A DNA stretch of 64,000 bases from the NCBI RefSeq assembly GCF_900100205.1, contig NZ_FNEQ01000001.1, positions 186,001 to 250,000 of the forward strand. The letters run 5' to 3'. How positions within the stretch are numbered: position 1 is the first letter of the stretch; the number at the start of each line of letters is the position of its first letter. Both the position numbers and the translations under genes were made by a program. The notes below the pieces were generated by a model. It ran no database searches. It was not told the origin of the DNA and worked only from the letters and a program-made list of their open reading frames with translations. The DNA is from Duganella sp. OV510. Its GTDB lineage: Bacteria; Pseudomonadota; Gammaproteobacteria; Burkholderiales; Burkholderiaceae_D. Below are positions 54,828-63,511 of the stretch, piece after piece.

Positions 54828-55205
54828 ACTGCCCCAAGCCACGTCCACTACGGACAGGCCAAGCGGCCAGGCCTTGAGGATGGCGTAATTGGTCGCATCA
54901 TACGTGGCATAAGCGATCAGGCCGAGCACCGCGCCATGCAGCGCGGCCGTCTGCCAGCTGTCGGCGCGCAGGCCAGGGGCAACCGCAAGAAACACCACGC
55001 CCGCCGCGTACAGCAGATAGAACACCGCCGCCGCAGCGAAGCGTGGCTGCGCCAGCATCAACTCGCCCAGCGCCGCCTTGTAGGCTGACGCCATGTACAA
55101 GCCTATCCACAAGGCATCCAGCACCAGCAACGATAGCAGCACGCCGCCATACGCGAACAGCCAATGCTGGGCGCCAAGCGCCTGAACTGGAGCAGAGTTG
55201 AACAT
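54771..55205 (-). CDS. DUF2177 membrane protein
   Basis: 144 residues, four membrane helices, with VLDALWIGLYMASAYKAALGEL and YATYDATNYAILKAWPLGLSVVDVAWG, the DUF2177 signature. Function unknown. DUF2177 genes often lie near CFA/DUF1365-type clusters; here the SDR/AraC pair separates it from that operon, and it is on the opposite strand. Confidence 0.85.
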   Translation of the reverse strand: MFNSAPVQALGAQHWLFAYGGVLLSLLVLDALWIGLYMASAYKAALGELMLAQPRFAAAAVFYLLYAAGVVFLAVAPGLRADSWQTAALHGAVLGLIAYATYDATNYAILKAWPLGLSVVDVAWGSLMTALAAGGGWFVAQRWG

Positions 55206-55357
55206 ATTGATCCCGGAAGAAGTTAGCAGGTTTGATAGTAGCCTAAACTATTTGTCCACTTCCGTTTGGCAGTGCACATTGCAAATCCTTTGCCCTCCTG
55301 CAGCATTTTCGAGGATGCTTTACAATCGGTTCAAAGTTACAAGCAGCGAGAATAAAA

Positions 55358-56650
55358 ATGACCGAGCATCCTCAATACAGCGCTGAGGAAAAACGCAAAC
55401 GCGTGTTTGCGATTATCAGCGCATCCTCCGGCAATCTGGTGGAATGGTTCGACTTCTACGTCTACTCCTTCGCCTCGATTTACTTTGCCAGCCAATTCTT
55501 CCCTAGCGGGAACGCTACTGCGGAATTCCTCAAGTCGGCCGCAGTGTTCGCGGTGGGCTTCTTCATGCGGCCTATCGGCGGCTGGATGTTCGGCCGCATC
55601 GCCGACCGCGTCGGCCGCAAGAAATCGATGGTGATTTCGGTGCTGATGATGTGCGCCGGTTCGCTGGCGATCGCCGTGCTGCCGACCTACGCCAGCATCG
55701 GTGTCGCCGCGCCCATCCTGCTGCTGATTATCCGCATGTTCCAGGGCCTGTCGGTCGGCGGCGAATACGGCACCACCGCCACCTACATGAGCGAAGTGGC
55801 GCTGCGCGGACAGCGCGGCTTCTTCTCCTCCTTCCAGTACGTGACGCTGATCGGCGGCCAGTTGCTGGCGGTGCTGACAGTGGTGATCCTGGAGCAGTTC
55901 CTCACCGAACCGGAGCTGAAAGCCTGGGGCTGGCGCATTCCGTTTGTCATCGGTGCGATTGCCGCGCTGGTGTCGCTGATGCTGCGCCGCACGCTGCACG
56001 AAACCAGCAAGGCCGAGGACATGCAGAACAAGGACGCCGGCACGCTGGCCGGCATCTTCAAGAACCACCGCGCCGCCTTCATCACCGTGCTGGGCTACAC
56101 CGCCGGCGGTTCGCTGATCTTCTACACCTTCACCACGTATATGCAAAAGTACTTGGTCAACAGCGCCGGCATGCCGGCCAAGACCGCCAGCGTGGTGATG
56201 ACCGGCGCACTGTTCCTGTACATGTGCATGCAGCCCTTGTTCGGCATGCTGGCCGACCGCATCGGCCGCCGCCATTCGATGATGCTGTTTGGCGCACTGG
56301 GTACGATTGCCACCTATCCTATCCTGGCCATGTTGCGCGGGAATAGCAACCCGGTGTTCGCCTTCGTGCTGATCACCGTTGCCATGGCCATCGTCAGCCT
56401 GTACACCTCGATCGGCGGCCTGGTCAAGGCAGAGATGTTCCCGGCGGAAGTCCGCGCGCTGGGCGTCGGCCTGTCGTACGCGATTGCCAACGCCATCTTT
56501 GGCGGTTCGGCGGAATTCGTCGGCCTGGCCTTCAAAAATCTCGGACACGAAAACTGGTTCTTCATCTACGTGACCATCATGATGGTCGTGGCCTTCCTGT
56601 TCAGCATGCGGTTACCGAAAACGCCTTCTTACCTGCACACGGACCATTGA
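55358..56650 (+). CDS. kgtP: Alpha-ketoglutarate/proton symporter KgtP (MHS family)
   Basis: 430 residues, 12 membrane helices. The sequence follows E. coli KgtP closely in order: [67 protein letters not shown] and [17 protein letters not shown]. It imports 2-oxoglutarate with protons. It is a single gene between the DUF2177 gene and a FecIR system. Confidence 0.9.
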   Translation: MTEHPQYSAEEKRKRVFAIISASSGNLVEWFDFYVYSFASIYFASQFFPSGNATAEFLKSAAVFAVGFFMRPIGGWMFGRIADRVGRKKSMVISVLMMCAGSLAIAVLPTYASIGVAAPILLLIIRMFQGLSVGGEYGTTATYMSEVALRGQRGFFSSFQYVTLIGGQLLAVLTVVILEQFLTEPELKAWGWRIPFVIGAIAALVSLMLRRTLHETSKAEDMQNKDAGTLAGIFKNHRAAFITVLGYTAGGSLIFYTFTTYMQKYLVNSAGMPAKTASVVMTGALFLYMCMQPLFGMLADRIGRRHSMMLFGALGTIATYPILAMLRGNSNPVFAFVLITVAMAIVSLYTSIGGLVKAEMFPAEVRALGVGLSYAIANAIFGGSAEFVGLAFKNLGHENWFFIYVTIMMVVAFLFSMRLPKTPSYLHTDH

Positions 56651-56737
56651 TACCTTCTGCCGGTAGCCGCGCTGCTGGCAGCTTCCGTGATAAGATAGCC
56701 GTCCGCTTTTCCCGTCCAGCCAGATAGCCATGTACCT

Positions 56738-56752
56738 GGGAAGCAGCTTCCC
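56738..56752 (+). promoter_or_regulatory. Perfect palindrome upstream of the ECF sigma gene
   Basis: GGGAAGC-A-GCTTCCC lies 20 bases before the sigma-factor ATG and is followed by a T-rich stretch. It may be an operator, a hairpin that affects translation, or a weak terminator. A second imperfect stem (56658-56680) follows kgtP. Confidence 0.4.
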
Positions 56753-56772
56753 TTGTTCCTTCTGTGGCTGGC

Positions 56773-57276
56773 ATGGCTGTGATCACGCATTATTATCGAG
56801 AACTGTTGAACTTTTGCCTGCGCAAGGTCCGCGACCCGCATGCCGCTGCCGACCTGGCGCAGGAAAGCTATGCGCGCGTGTTGACCATGGAGCGTGCCGG
56901 GCAAGCGATCCTTGAACCACGGGCGCTGCTGAAGAAAGTCGCGCTCCACCTGAAGATCGACATGGACCGGCGCGCAGGCATCCGCCGCCATGACGTGCTC
57001 GATGAATTGCCGGAAGCCGATGCGCCGGCGCTGCCAACGCACATGCAACCGGAGGAGGTGTATGCTTCGTCACAGGCGGCCGAAGCCTACCTGCACGCCA
57101 TCGAGCAATTGCCGGATCGCTGCCGCCAGGCGTTCAGCCTGTATGCATTTGACGACCTGTCAAACAAGGAAATCGCGCAGCACATGGGTATATCGTTGAG
57201 CATGGTCAACCAGTACATCGCCCGGGGCAAGCTGGCTTGCGCCGCCTGCCGCGCCGCCATCGAAGAAAGCACATGA
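56773..57276 (+). CDS. FecI-type ECF sigma factor
   Basis: 167 residues: sigma region 2 (about 5-70; VRDPHAAADLAQESYARVL) and region 4 (about 105-160; LPDRCRQAFSLYAFDDLSNKEIAQHMGISLSMVNQYI). It should direct transcription of the downstream TonB receptor when released by FecR. ATG 56773 is chosen over GTG 56764. ATGA overlap with fecR-like gene. Confidence 0.87.
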   Translation: MAVITHYYRELLNFCLRKVRDPHAAADLAQESYARVLTMERAGQAILEPRALLKKVALHLKIDMDRRAGIRRHDVLDELPEADAPALPTHMQPEEVYASSQAAEAYLHAIEQLPDRCRQAFSLYAFDDLSNKEIAQHMGISLSMVNQYIARGKLACAACRAAIEEST

Positions 57277-58319
57277 CACAACGCGCCGACCAGATCGCCC
57301 AGCGCGAAGCCGAAGCCTTTCTGCGTGGGCAGCAGCCGGCCGCTATCGCCGCCGTGGCGTGGCATACCCGCGCAGAGCAGGGCCTGTCCGCCGCCGAGCA
57401 AACGCAGCTCCAGCAATGGCTGGACGCCGATCCGGCGCACGCCGCCGCGTTTGGACGGCTGCAAGACGGCCTGCGCGCCGTCCGCGCCCTGCCGCCCGAG
57501 CGCACCGCCCATCTGCGGCGCGCCGGCCCGTCTCGCCAGCGTACGCGCGCGACCTTGCGTCAACGTATCAGCACCACGCTGGCACTGCGCCCCGCCGCAG
57601 TGGCGTTCTGCTGCGTGACGCTATTGGCGGTCGGCGCCGGCTGGAAACTGTGGCAGACGCTGCCAACCTACAGCGCAAGCTATAGCGTCGAGCGCGGCCA
57701 GCGGCGCGACATCACCCTGCCCGACGGCAGCCAGTTGACGCTCGACACCAGCACCCGCGTGGAAGTCGCCTTGTATCGCGATCACCGCGAGGTGCGCCTG
57801 GCACAGGGCCAGGCCATGTTCAACGTCGCGCGCGATCCGGCGCGGCCGTTCACCGTGCAGGCCGGGCCAGCGCGGGTGACGGTGCTGGGTACGCGCTTCG
57901 CGGTCCGTTGCCAGGCCTGCGGGGAAGACCGCGCGCAAGCCGATGTGGAAGTCGAGGAAGGCCATGTCCGCGTCGAAGCGCAGCGCCGCAGCACCGAACT
58001 GCACGGCGGTGAAGCGATTCAGGTCTATGCAGCGGGCGGACTGGGCACGGTCGCTGCCATTCAGCCGGGCAGCGTCGCGCCATGGCGCAAGGGCCTGATA
58101 CGCTTCACCAGCACACCGCTGGCCGAAGCCATCCGCGAATTTGAGCGTTATGCGCCGGTCAGATTGCTGATCCGCGATCCGGAAGTCGCCGCCATGCGGA
58201 TCGGCGGCAGCTACCAGGCGAATAATCCGGCCGCCTTCGCGCAGGTGCTGCCGCATATCTTACCGGTACGGTTGGTCCAGCGCGCCGATGGCACGACCGA
58301 AGTGATCCGAAAAAAATAA
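57273..58319 (+). CDS. FecR-type anti-sigma factor / signal transducer
   Basis: 348 residues: N-terminal cytoplasmic sigma-binding domain (about 10-85; LSAAEQTQLQQWLDADPAHAAAFGRL), one membrane helix (about 105-125), then periplasmic FecR domain (YSVERGQRRDITLPDGSQLTLDT) and a C-terminal STN-like segment contacting the receptor. It relays receptor occupancy to the sigma factor. Overlaps the sigma gene by 4 bp; the receptor follows 85 bp downstream. Confidence 0.9.
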   Translation: MTQRADQIAQREAEAFLRGQQPAAIAAVAWHTRAEQGLSAAEQTQLQQWLDADPAHAAAFGRLQDGLRAVRALPPERTAHLRRAGPSRQRTRATLRQRISTTLALRPAAVAFCCVTLLAVGAGWKLWQTLPTYSASYSVERGQRRDITLPDGSQLTLDTSTRVEVALYRDHREVRLAQGQAMFNVARDPARPFTVQAGPARVTVLGTRFAVRCQACGEDRAQADVEVEEGHVRVEAQRRSTELHGGEAIQVYAAGGLGTVAAIQPGSVAPWRKGLIRFTSTPLAEAIREFERYAPVRLLIRDPEVAAMRIGGSYQANNPAAFAQVLPHILPVRLVQRADGTTEVIRKK

Positions 58320-58404
58320 TCCGCCGAAGGTGTACATTTTTGCCGGCCGTGCGTCTTGGATAGTAGCGAGACTTTTTTTAACTACTCTTCAGGACTCACA
58401 ACCG

Positions 58405-60801
58405 ATGCGTCAACACCTCTCTCTTGCCATCGCCCTGGCAGTGGCCAGTCCGGCCTTCGTCCATGCGCAGAACGCCGACAGCGCCGTCAGCCTGTCCATC
58501 GCCGCGCAACCGCTGGCGGCAGCGCTGAATGAATTGTCGACCGCCACCGGCGTCCCGGTGGCGTATTCCCCCGCCCTGGTCGCCGGCAAGGCGGCGCCGG
58601 CCGTGAAAGGCGTGCTGACGGCGCGCCAGGCGCTGGCGCAACTGCTGGCCGGCAGCGGGCTGGAAGCGCAGCACGAAGGCGCCACCATCATCATCCGCCA
58701 GTCGGCGCCACGCAGCGCCGACACCATCCTGCCGGCGGTCAGCGTAGCCGCCAGTCCGCTGCTGGCGGACGAACTGCCGGCCGCCTATGCCGGCGGCCAG
58801 GTGGCCAATGGCAGCCGGCTCGGACTGCTGGGCAACCGGGACTTGCTGGATACGCCGTTCAGCCTCACCAGCTACACGGCGGAACTGATCGCCAACCAGC
58901 AGGCAATCACTGTTGCCGACGTCATGGCCAACGATCCTTCTGTGCGCACGGTATCCTACGGCCTGACCAATGCGGCGGGCGCCGGCGACTCGTTCATGAT
59001 ACGCGGCTTCTACGTGCAGAACTCGGTGCTGTTCGACGGCATGTACGGCATCGCGCCATCGCGCACGCTGCCGGTCGAAACCGCCGAGCGCATCGAGGTA
59101 TTGAAAGGCCCGAACGCGCTGCTGAACGGCATGGCGCCTTACGACGCCTCGGGCGGCGCCATCAACATGGTGCCCAAGCGCGCCGGCGACAGGCCGCTGA
59201 CGCGCTTCACCGCCACCTATCTGTCGGAAGGCGTGCTGGGCGGCCATCTGGATCTCGGCCGCCGCTTCGGCGAGCAGCAGCAATGGGGCGTGCGCTTCAA
59301 CGGTGTCTACCGCAATGGCAAGACCGCCACCGATGGGCAGGAGGTCGACCTGCAAGCCGCCACGGTAGCCATCGATTACCGTGGCGAGCAACTGCGCGCC
59401 TCGCTTGACGCCGGCCATCAGACCATGGATAACCAGGCGCCGCTGGGCGCCGGCGGTTTGGGCATCGCCGACGGCCTCGCCATCCCGGCCGCCCCCAACG
59501 CACGCCGGCAGACGGCGCAAGACTGGGAGTTCGCCAACACCAACAGCGATTACGCCCTGCTCAAGGCGGAATACGACATCGCGCCCGACTGGACCGTGTA
59601 CGGCGCGGCCGGCGGCAGCAACAACCGTTTTGAGTACCTGTCCACCGATATCTTCGTCACGGATGCGGCGGGCAATGCCCAGGCCACCATCTACTACTGG
59701 CCGGACTACTATCGCCATCGCAGCGTGCAAGGCGGCGTGCGCGGCAGTTTTCACACCGGCGGCGTGAAGCATCAGCTGAACCTGAACGCCTCGTCGCTGA
59801 CGCGGACCCACGGCTATACGGCAGACTACTACGGCATCGGCAGCTTCAATACCAATATCTATCAACCTGCGTTTGTCGCCGCGCCATCGCTGGCTGGCTT
59901 CAGCGCGACGCCGCCGAAGACCGACAAAATGGAATTGCCATCCTACGCCATCGCCGACACGATCTCGTCAAGCGATGAACGCATCGCTGTCACGGTTGGC
60001 GCGCGCCACCAGACGGTCAAGTACATCACCTACGACACCGCCACCGGCAAAGGCACGACCACCTACGACCAGAGCGCCACCACGCCGATGCTGGCAGTGC
60101 TGTTCAAGCCGCAGCCCAGGCTGTCTATCTACGCCAACTACATCGAGGGCTTGAGCCAGGGCGATACCGCGCCGCTCGGCACCACCAACGCCGGCCAGGT
60201 GTTCGCTCCCAAAGAGTCGAAGCAGTACGAACTGGGCGCCAAGTACGACCTGGGCCGCTTCAGTACCGCGCTGGCGCTGTTCCAGATCGCGCGCCCGAGC
60301 GGTCTGGTGGTCCCGAACCCGGATGGCTCGGCCACTTACAAGGTCGATGGCGAGCAGCGTAATCGCGGCATGGAATTGACTTTCTTCGGCGAGCCGGCGC
60401 CGGGCGTGCGCGCCTTGGGCGGCGTGGTCTACACCGATGCGCGGTTGACGCATACCGACGGCGGCCTGTACGACGGCAACTTCGCGCCCAATGTTGCGCG
60501 GCGCCAGTTGAACCTCGGCGGCGAGTATGACGTGACCGCCATCGCGGGCCTGACGCTGACCGCGCGCATGATCGCCACCAGTGCACAAGTGGTCGACCCG
60601 GACAATGCGCGGCGCATTCCCGGCTGGTCGCGCTGGGATGCCAGCGCGCGCTACACCAGCACCGCCTGGGGCCGTCCACTGGTGCTGCGCGCCAGCGTCA
60701 ACAACGTGTTCGGCAAGGATTACTGGGCCAGCGGCTCCGGCGCCTGGCTCAACCAGGGCCAGCCGCGCACCGTTGCGCTATCAGCCACGCTGGACTTCTA
60801 G
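58405..60801 (+). CDS. TonB-dependent siderophore receptor with signalling (STN) domain, FecA/FpvA type
   Basis: 798 residues: signal peptide ending PAFVHAQ, STN signalling domain (about 25-100; LSIAAQPLAAALNELSTATG), plug (about 150-260; PFSLTSYTAELIANQQAITVADV) and 22-strand barrel, ending in LDF with the required terminal aromatic. It imports a ferric siderophore and signals through FecR and the ECF sigma. Ligand cannot be read. An upstream ATG frame (58330) is not supported. Stop shares CTAG with the convergent hypothetical. Confidence 0.92.
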   Translation: MRQHLSLAIALAVASPAFVHAQNADSAVSLSIAAQPLAAALNELSTATGVPVAYSPALVAGKAAPAVKGVLTARQALAQLLAGSGLEAQHEGATIIIRQSAPRSADTILPAVSVAASPLLADELPAAYAGGQVANGSRLGLLGNRDLLDTPFSLTSYTAELIANQQAITVADVMANDPSVRTVSYGLTNAAGAGDSFMIRGFYVQNSVLFDGMYGIAPSRTLPVETAERIEVLKGPNALLNGMAPYDASGGAINMVPKRAGDRPLTRFTATYLSEGVLGGHLDLGRRFGEQQQWGVRFNGVYRNGKTATDGQEVDLQAATVAIDYRGEQLRASLDAGHQTMDNQAPLGAGGLGIADGLAIPAAPNARRQTAQDWEFANTNSDYALLKAEYDIAPDWTVYGAAGGSNNRFEYLSTDIFVTDAAGNAQATIYYWPDYYRHRSVQGGVRGSFHTGGVKHQLNLNASSLTRTHGYTADYYGIGSFNTNIYQPAFVAAPSLAGFSATPPKTDKMELPSYAIADTISSSDERIAVTVGARHQTVKYITYDTATGKGTTTYDQSATTPMLAVLFKPQPRLSIYANYIEGLSQGDTAPLGTTNAGQVFAPKESKQYELGAKYDLGRFSTALALFQIARPSGLVVPNPDGSATYKVDGEQRNRGMELTFFGEPAPGVRALGGVVYTDARLTHTDGGLYDGNFAPNVARRQLNLGGEYDVTAIAGLTLTARMIATSAQVVDPDNARRIPGWSRWDASARYTSTAWGRPLVLRASVNNVFGKDYWASGSGAWLNQGQPRTVALSATLDF

Positions 60802-61370
60802 TCCTGCTGCGCGATTAAAAAATCCGCGTGCGACTGTATGGCGATGTCGGCCGCCACGCCGAGGCGCAATGCTTCGGCGGCATCGTCTTGTGCAACAATC
60901 AGCGCATGATAATCGTCGCCGCCGGAATCGATATGCAGCAGGGCGAGGCCGCGCGCATCAAGCCAGCGTGCCAGCGATTTCAGCGCATGCATTGCGCTGC
61001 GCTGATGCATTTCTTCCGGCATGTCCCACACCCAGCGCTGCTCGACGGCGCGCGTTGCCAGCATCAAGTCCGCCTGCCACTGGATCTCGTCATACGCTTT
61101 CCAGTCGATCTGAATGACAAGCCAGCTATCCTCGCGCTGGCCGTCGTCATCGTCCTGATCGCCTTCGAAGGCGGCGAGAATGTCGTCAGCATGCGTCAGT
61201 GCGCGCCGGGTCAGCCGCTCGCTCTCGTCCGGGCCGAGATGCCGCGTCACCAGCCGCGCAAACGCCTCCAGCGCGGCCAGGTCGACGGTGTTTTCTGGCA
61301 CGTAGTGTTCTTCAATGACCACTTCTTGTTCTGGCACACGGGCCAAAAAGTTGATTAATCGTCTAAACAT
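60798..61370 (-). CDS. Hypothetical protein, DUF6630-like
   Basis: 190 residues, acidic, no signal peptide. SWLVIQIDWKAYDEIQWQAD and LALLHIDSGGDDYHALIV fit DUF6630-like proteins, whose function I do not know. ATG 61370 is preferred to a TTG nine bases upstream. Divergent from the second TonB receptor and convergent with the first. Confidence 0.6.
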   Translation of the reverse strand: MFRRLINFLARVPEQEVVIEEHYVPENTVDLAALEAFARLVTRHLGPDESERLTRRALTHADDILAAFEGDQDDDDGQREDSWLVIQIDWKAYDEIQWQADLMLATRAVEQRWVWDMPEEMHQRSAMHALKSLARWLDARGLALLHIDSGGDDYHALIVAQDDAAEALRLGVAADIAIQSHADFLIAQQD

Positions 61371-61458
61371 GCTGCTCAAGTGTTGTGAAACGGAAAGATC
61401 AATCTAACACACACCAGTTACTGTTGCGGTTAAACCGTGTTCATTGCACAATATTGAT

Positions 61459-63462
61459 ATGACACACGCCGCCCTCCTCCGCCACGCAGTTCTGCTGGCC
61501 TGCACGCTGGCCGCCGGAACCGCCGGCGCTGCGGAGGCGACGGCGCCGCAATCGTATGCGCCGGACTTTTTCCGCCAGTTCCAGGCTAGCAGCGCGATGG
61601 ACATGGCGACGCGTCTGCCGGGCTTCGTCTTTGACGGCGGCAACCCGTCGCGCGGCGCGGCCGGCAATGTGCTCATCAACGGCAAGCGCCCAACTTCCAA
61701 GACCGATTCGCTGAACGATGTGCTGGGCCGTATTCCGGCTGCGGCAGTCGAACGCATCGACGTTATCAACGGCGGCGCCGGCGGCATCGACATGCAAGGC
61801 CACGCCACCGTAGCCAACTTCGTGCTCAAGCCGATGGATCTGGTATCCGCCTCGCTGACTGCCTCCAGCGTGCTGATGGACGACGGCGAACTGCAACCCG
61901 CGCTGGACGGCAACTACAACCTGAAGCGCGGCGACAAAAGCATCAACCTGACGCTGGGCTGGCGCCGCTCGCCGGACACCGGCCAGGGCCTGGGACAACG
62001 CAACACACAATATGCCGACCGCGACCAGCCGGCCGAACTGTTGATGGCGGGTTCCGGCATGACGGAAAACAAGACCGTCAAGTTCAACTACGCGCAGGAG
62101 CTGCTGGACGGCGAAATCAGCTGGAACGGCGTCTACAATCCGTGGACCTACCAGTCGCAATCGCGGCAAGAGGCCGACACTTTGGCGCTCGCCAGCAACG
62201 ACAATAGCGGTCGCACGCTGGAACAAGGCGTGGCCTACACGCGCGACCTGTGGCCCGGCGCCAGCATGGACCTGAAAGCCCTGTATCGCACCTCCGACTT
62301 CACCGGTGATGCGGCCTACGCCGCCAACGGCGCCACCTCGCACTCCGTCACCGTCAACTCCGCCAGCGAGCAGGTCTTTGCCGGCCAGCTGACCTGGCAG
62401 GCGCTGGACGGCGTGGTATTCCGTGGCGGTCTTGAGCGCGCCATCAACGCCAACGACAGCTTCAACACCTGGCAGGCCAATGCACAAGCCGCCGTGCAGC
62501 CTGGCCTGAATGCCTGGGTGCAGGAATCGCGGCTTGAAGGTCAACTGTCGTCGGCATGGCAGGTCGACAGCGCGTTGAGCGCCGAAGCCGGCGTCCGGAT
62601 TTCCCATTCCAGCCTCAGCACCAGTGCCAGCCAGGACGACGCGAAAGCCTATGTCTATCCCAAGCCGCGCTTGCGCCTGGCGCTGTCGCCGACCTCGGCG
62701 CTGCAACTGCGCCTGCGCCTGGAGCGCGAAGTCAGCCAAGTGAACTTTGGTGACGCCGCCGCCTATTTCGGCATGAACGACAAAAGCTTGCGCGCAGACT
62801 ATCCCGACCTGGTGCCGGCCAAGACCTGGCTGTGCGAAGGCGCGCTTGAATACCGTTTCTGGGACCGTGGCGCCGCCATCCTCAGCTACACCCAGGCGCA
62901 TATCAGCGACGCCATCGACCGCATGCCGATCCGCACCGCGTCAGCCACCTACGATGCTGCCGGCAATATCGGCGATGCCAGCGCCGACACCGTCACCGGC
63001 ATGCTGAACCTGCCGACCGATAACTGGGCGCTGCCGCAAGGCTTGCTGAAGCTGTCGACCACCTGGCGCTCGTCGAGCGTCACCGATCCCACCACGCAGA
63101 CGACGCGCCGCCTGTCGGGCGAGCAACCGCTGTCGTGGCGCGTGGAATTTTCGCAGGACTTGCCGCAGCAGCGCACCGCCTGGGGCTTCTCGGTGGATAA
63201 CGGCTGGAGCAATGACAGCTGGCAGCCGGCAGAACGCGATACCAGCAGCGGCAGCGGCTGGGCACGCGCCTACGTCAACTACCGTCCCGCATCAAACATG
63301 ATGCTGACGCTGGAACTGAACAACCTGGCCAGCCGCAGCATCACCTACGACCGCCTGCACTACGCCGGCGGCGACCGCTTCGCCAGCAATGTCGACTTCT
63401 TCGAGCACAACATCACCCGTACCCAGCCGTACGCCACGCTGCGACTACGGCGCGACTGGTAA
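61459..63462 (+). CDS. TonB-dependent receptor without signalling domain
   Basis: 667 residues: signal peptide ending AGTAGAAE, plug domain (about 40-130; MDMATRLPGFVFDGGNPSRG, NVLINGKRPTSKTDSL, GGAGGIDMQG) and a barrel ending RLRRDW. The plug resembles receptors for unknown organic ligands rather than classical siderophores. Start ATG 61459 preferred to TTG 61444. Divergent from the DUF6630-like gene. Substrate unknown. Confidence 0.87.
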   Translation: MTHAALLRHAVLLACTLAAGTAGAAEATAPQSYAPDFFRQFQASSAMDMATRLPGFVFDGGNPSRGAAGNVLINGKRPTSKTDSLNDVLGRIPAAAVERIDVINGGAGGIDMQGHATVANFVLKPMDLVSASLTASSVLMDDGELQPALDGNYNLKRGDKSINLTLGWRRSPDTGQGLGQRNTQYADRDQPAELLMAGSGMTENKTVKFNYAQELLDGEISWNGVYNPWTYQSQSRQEADTLALASNDNSGRTLEQGVAYTRDLWPGASMDLKALYRTSDFTGDAAYAANGATSHSVTVNSASEQVFAGQLTWQALDGVVFRGGLERAINANDSFNTWQANAQAAVQPGLNAWVQESRLEGQLSSAWQVDSALSAEAGVRISHSSLSTSASQDDAKAYVYPKPRLRLALSPTSALQLRLRLEREVSQVNFGDAAAYFGMNDKSLRADYPDLVPAKTWLCEGALEYRFWDRGAAILSYTQAHISDAIDRMPIRTASATYDAAGNIGDASADTVTGMLNLPTDNWALPQGLLKLSTTWRSSSVTDPTTQTTRRLSGEQPLSWRVEFSQDLPQQRTAWGFSVDNGWSNDSWQPAERDTSSGSGWARAYVNYRPASNMMLTLELNNLASRSITYDRLHYAGGDRFASNVDFFEHNITRTQPYATLRLRRDW

Positions 63463-63511
63463 TTTGTACTAAATCAACGCAGACAGGCAAGCGGCTTCCT
63501 AAACTGGGCGG

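Noticed and set aside
58396..59865. 489-codon minus-strand frame opposite the first TonB receptor
   Set aside because: Composition typical of antisense shadows and no recognisable domain.
61441..62901. 486-codon minus-strand frame opposite the second TonB receptor
   Set aside because: Same reasoning: antisense shadow of a well-supported receptor.
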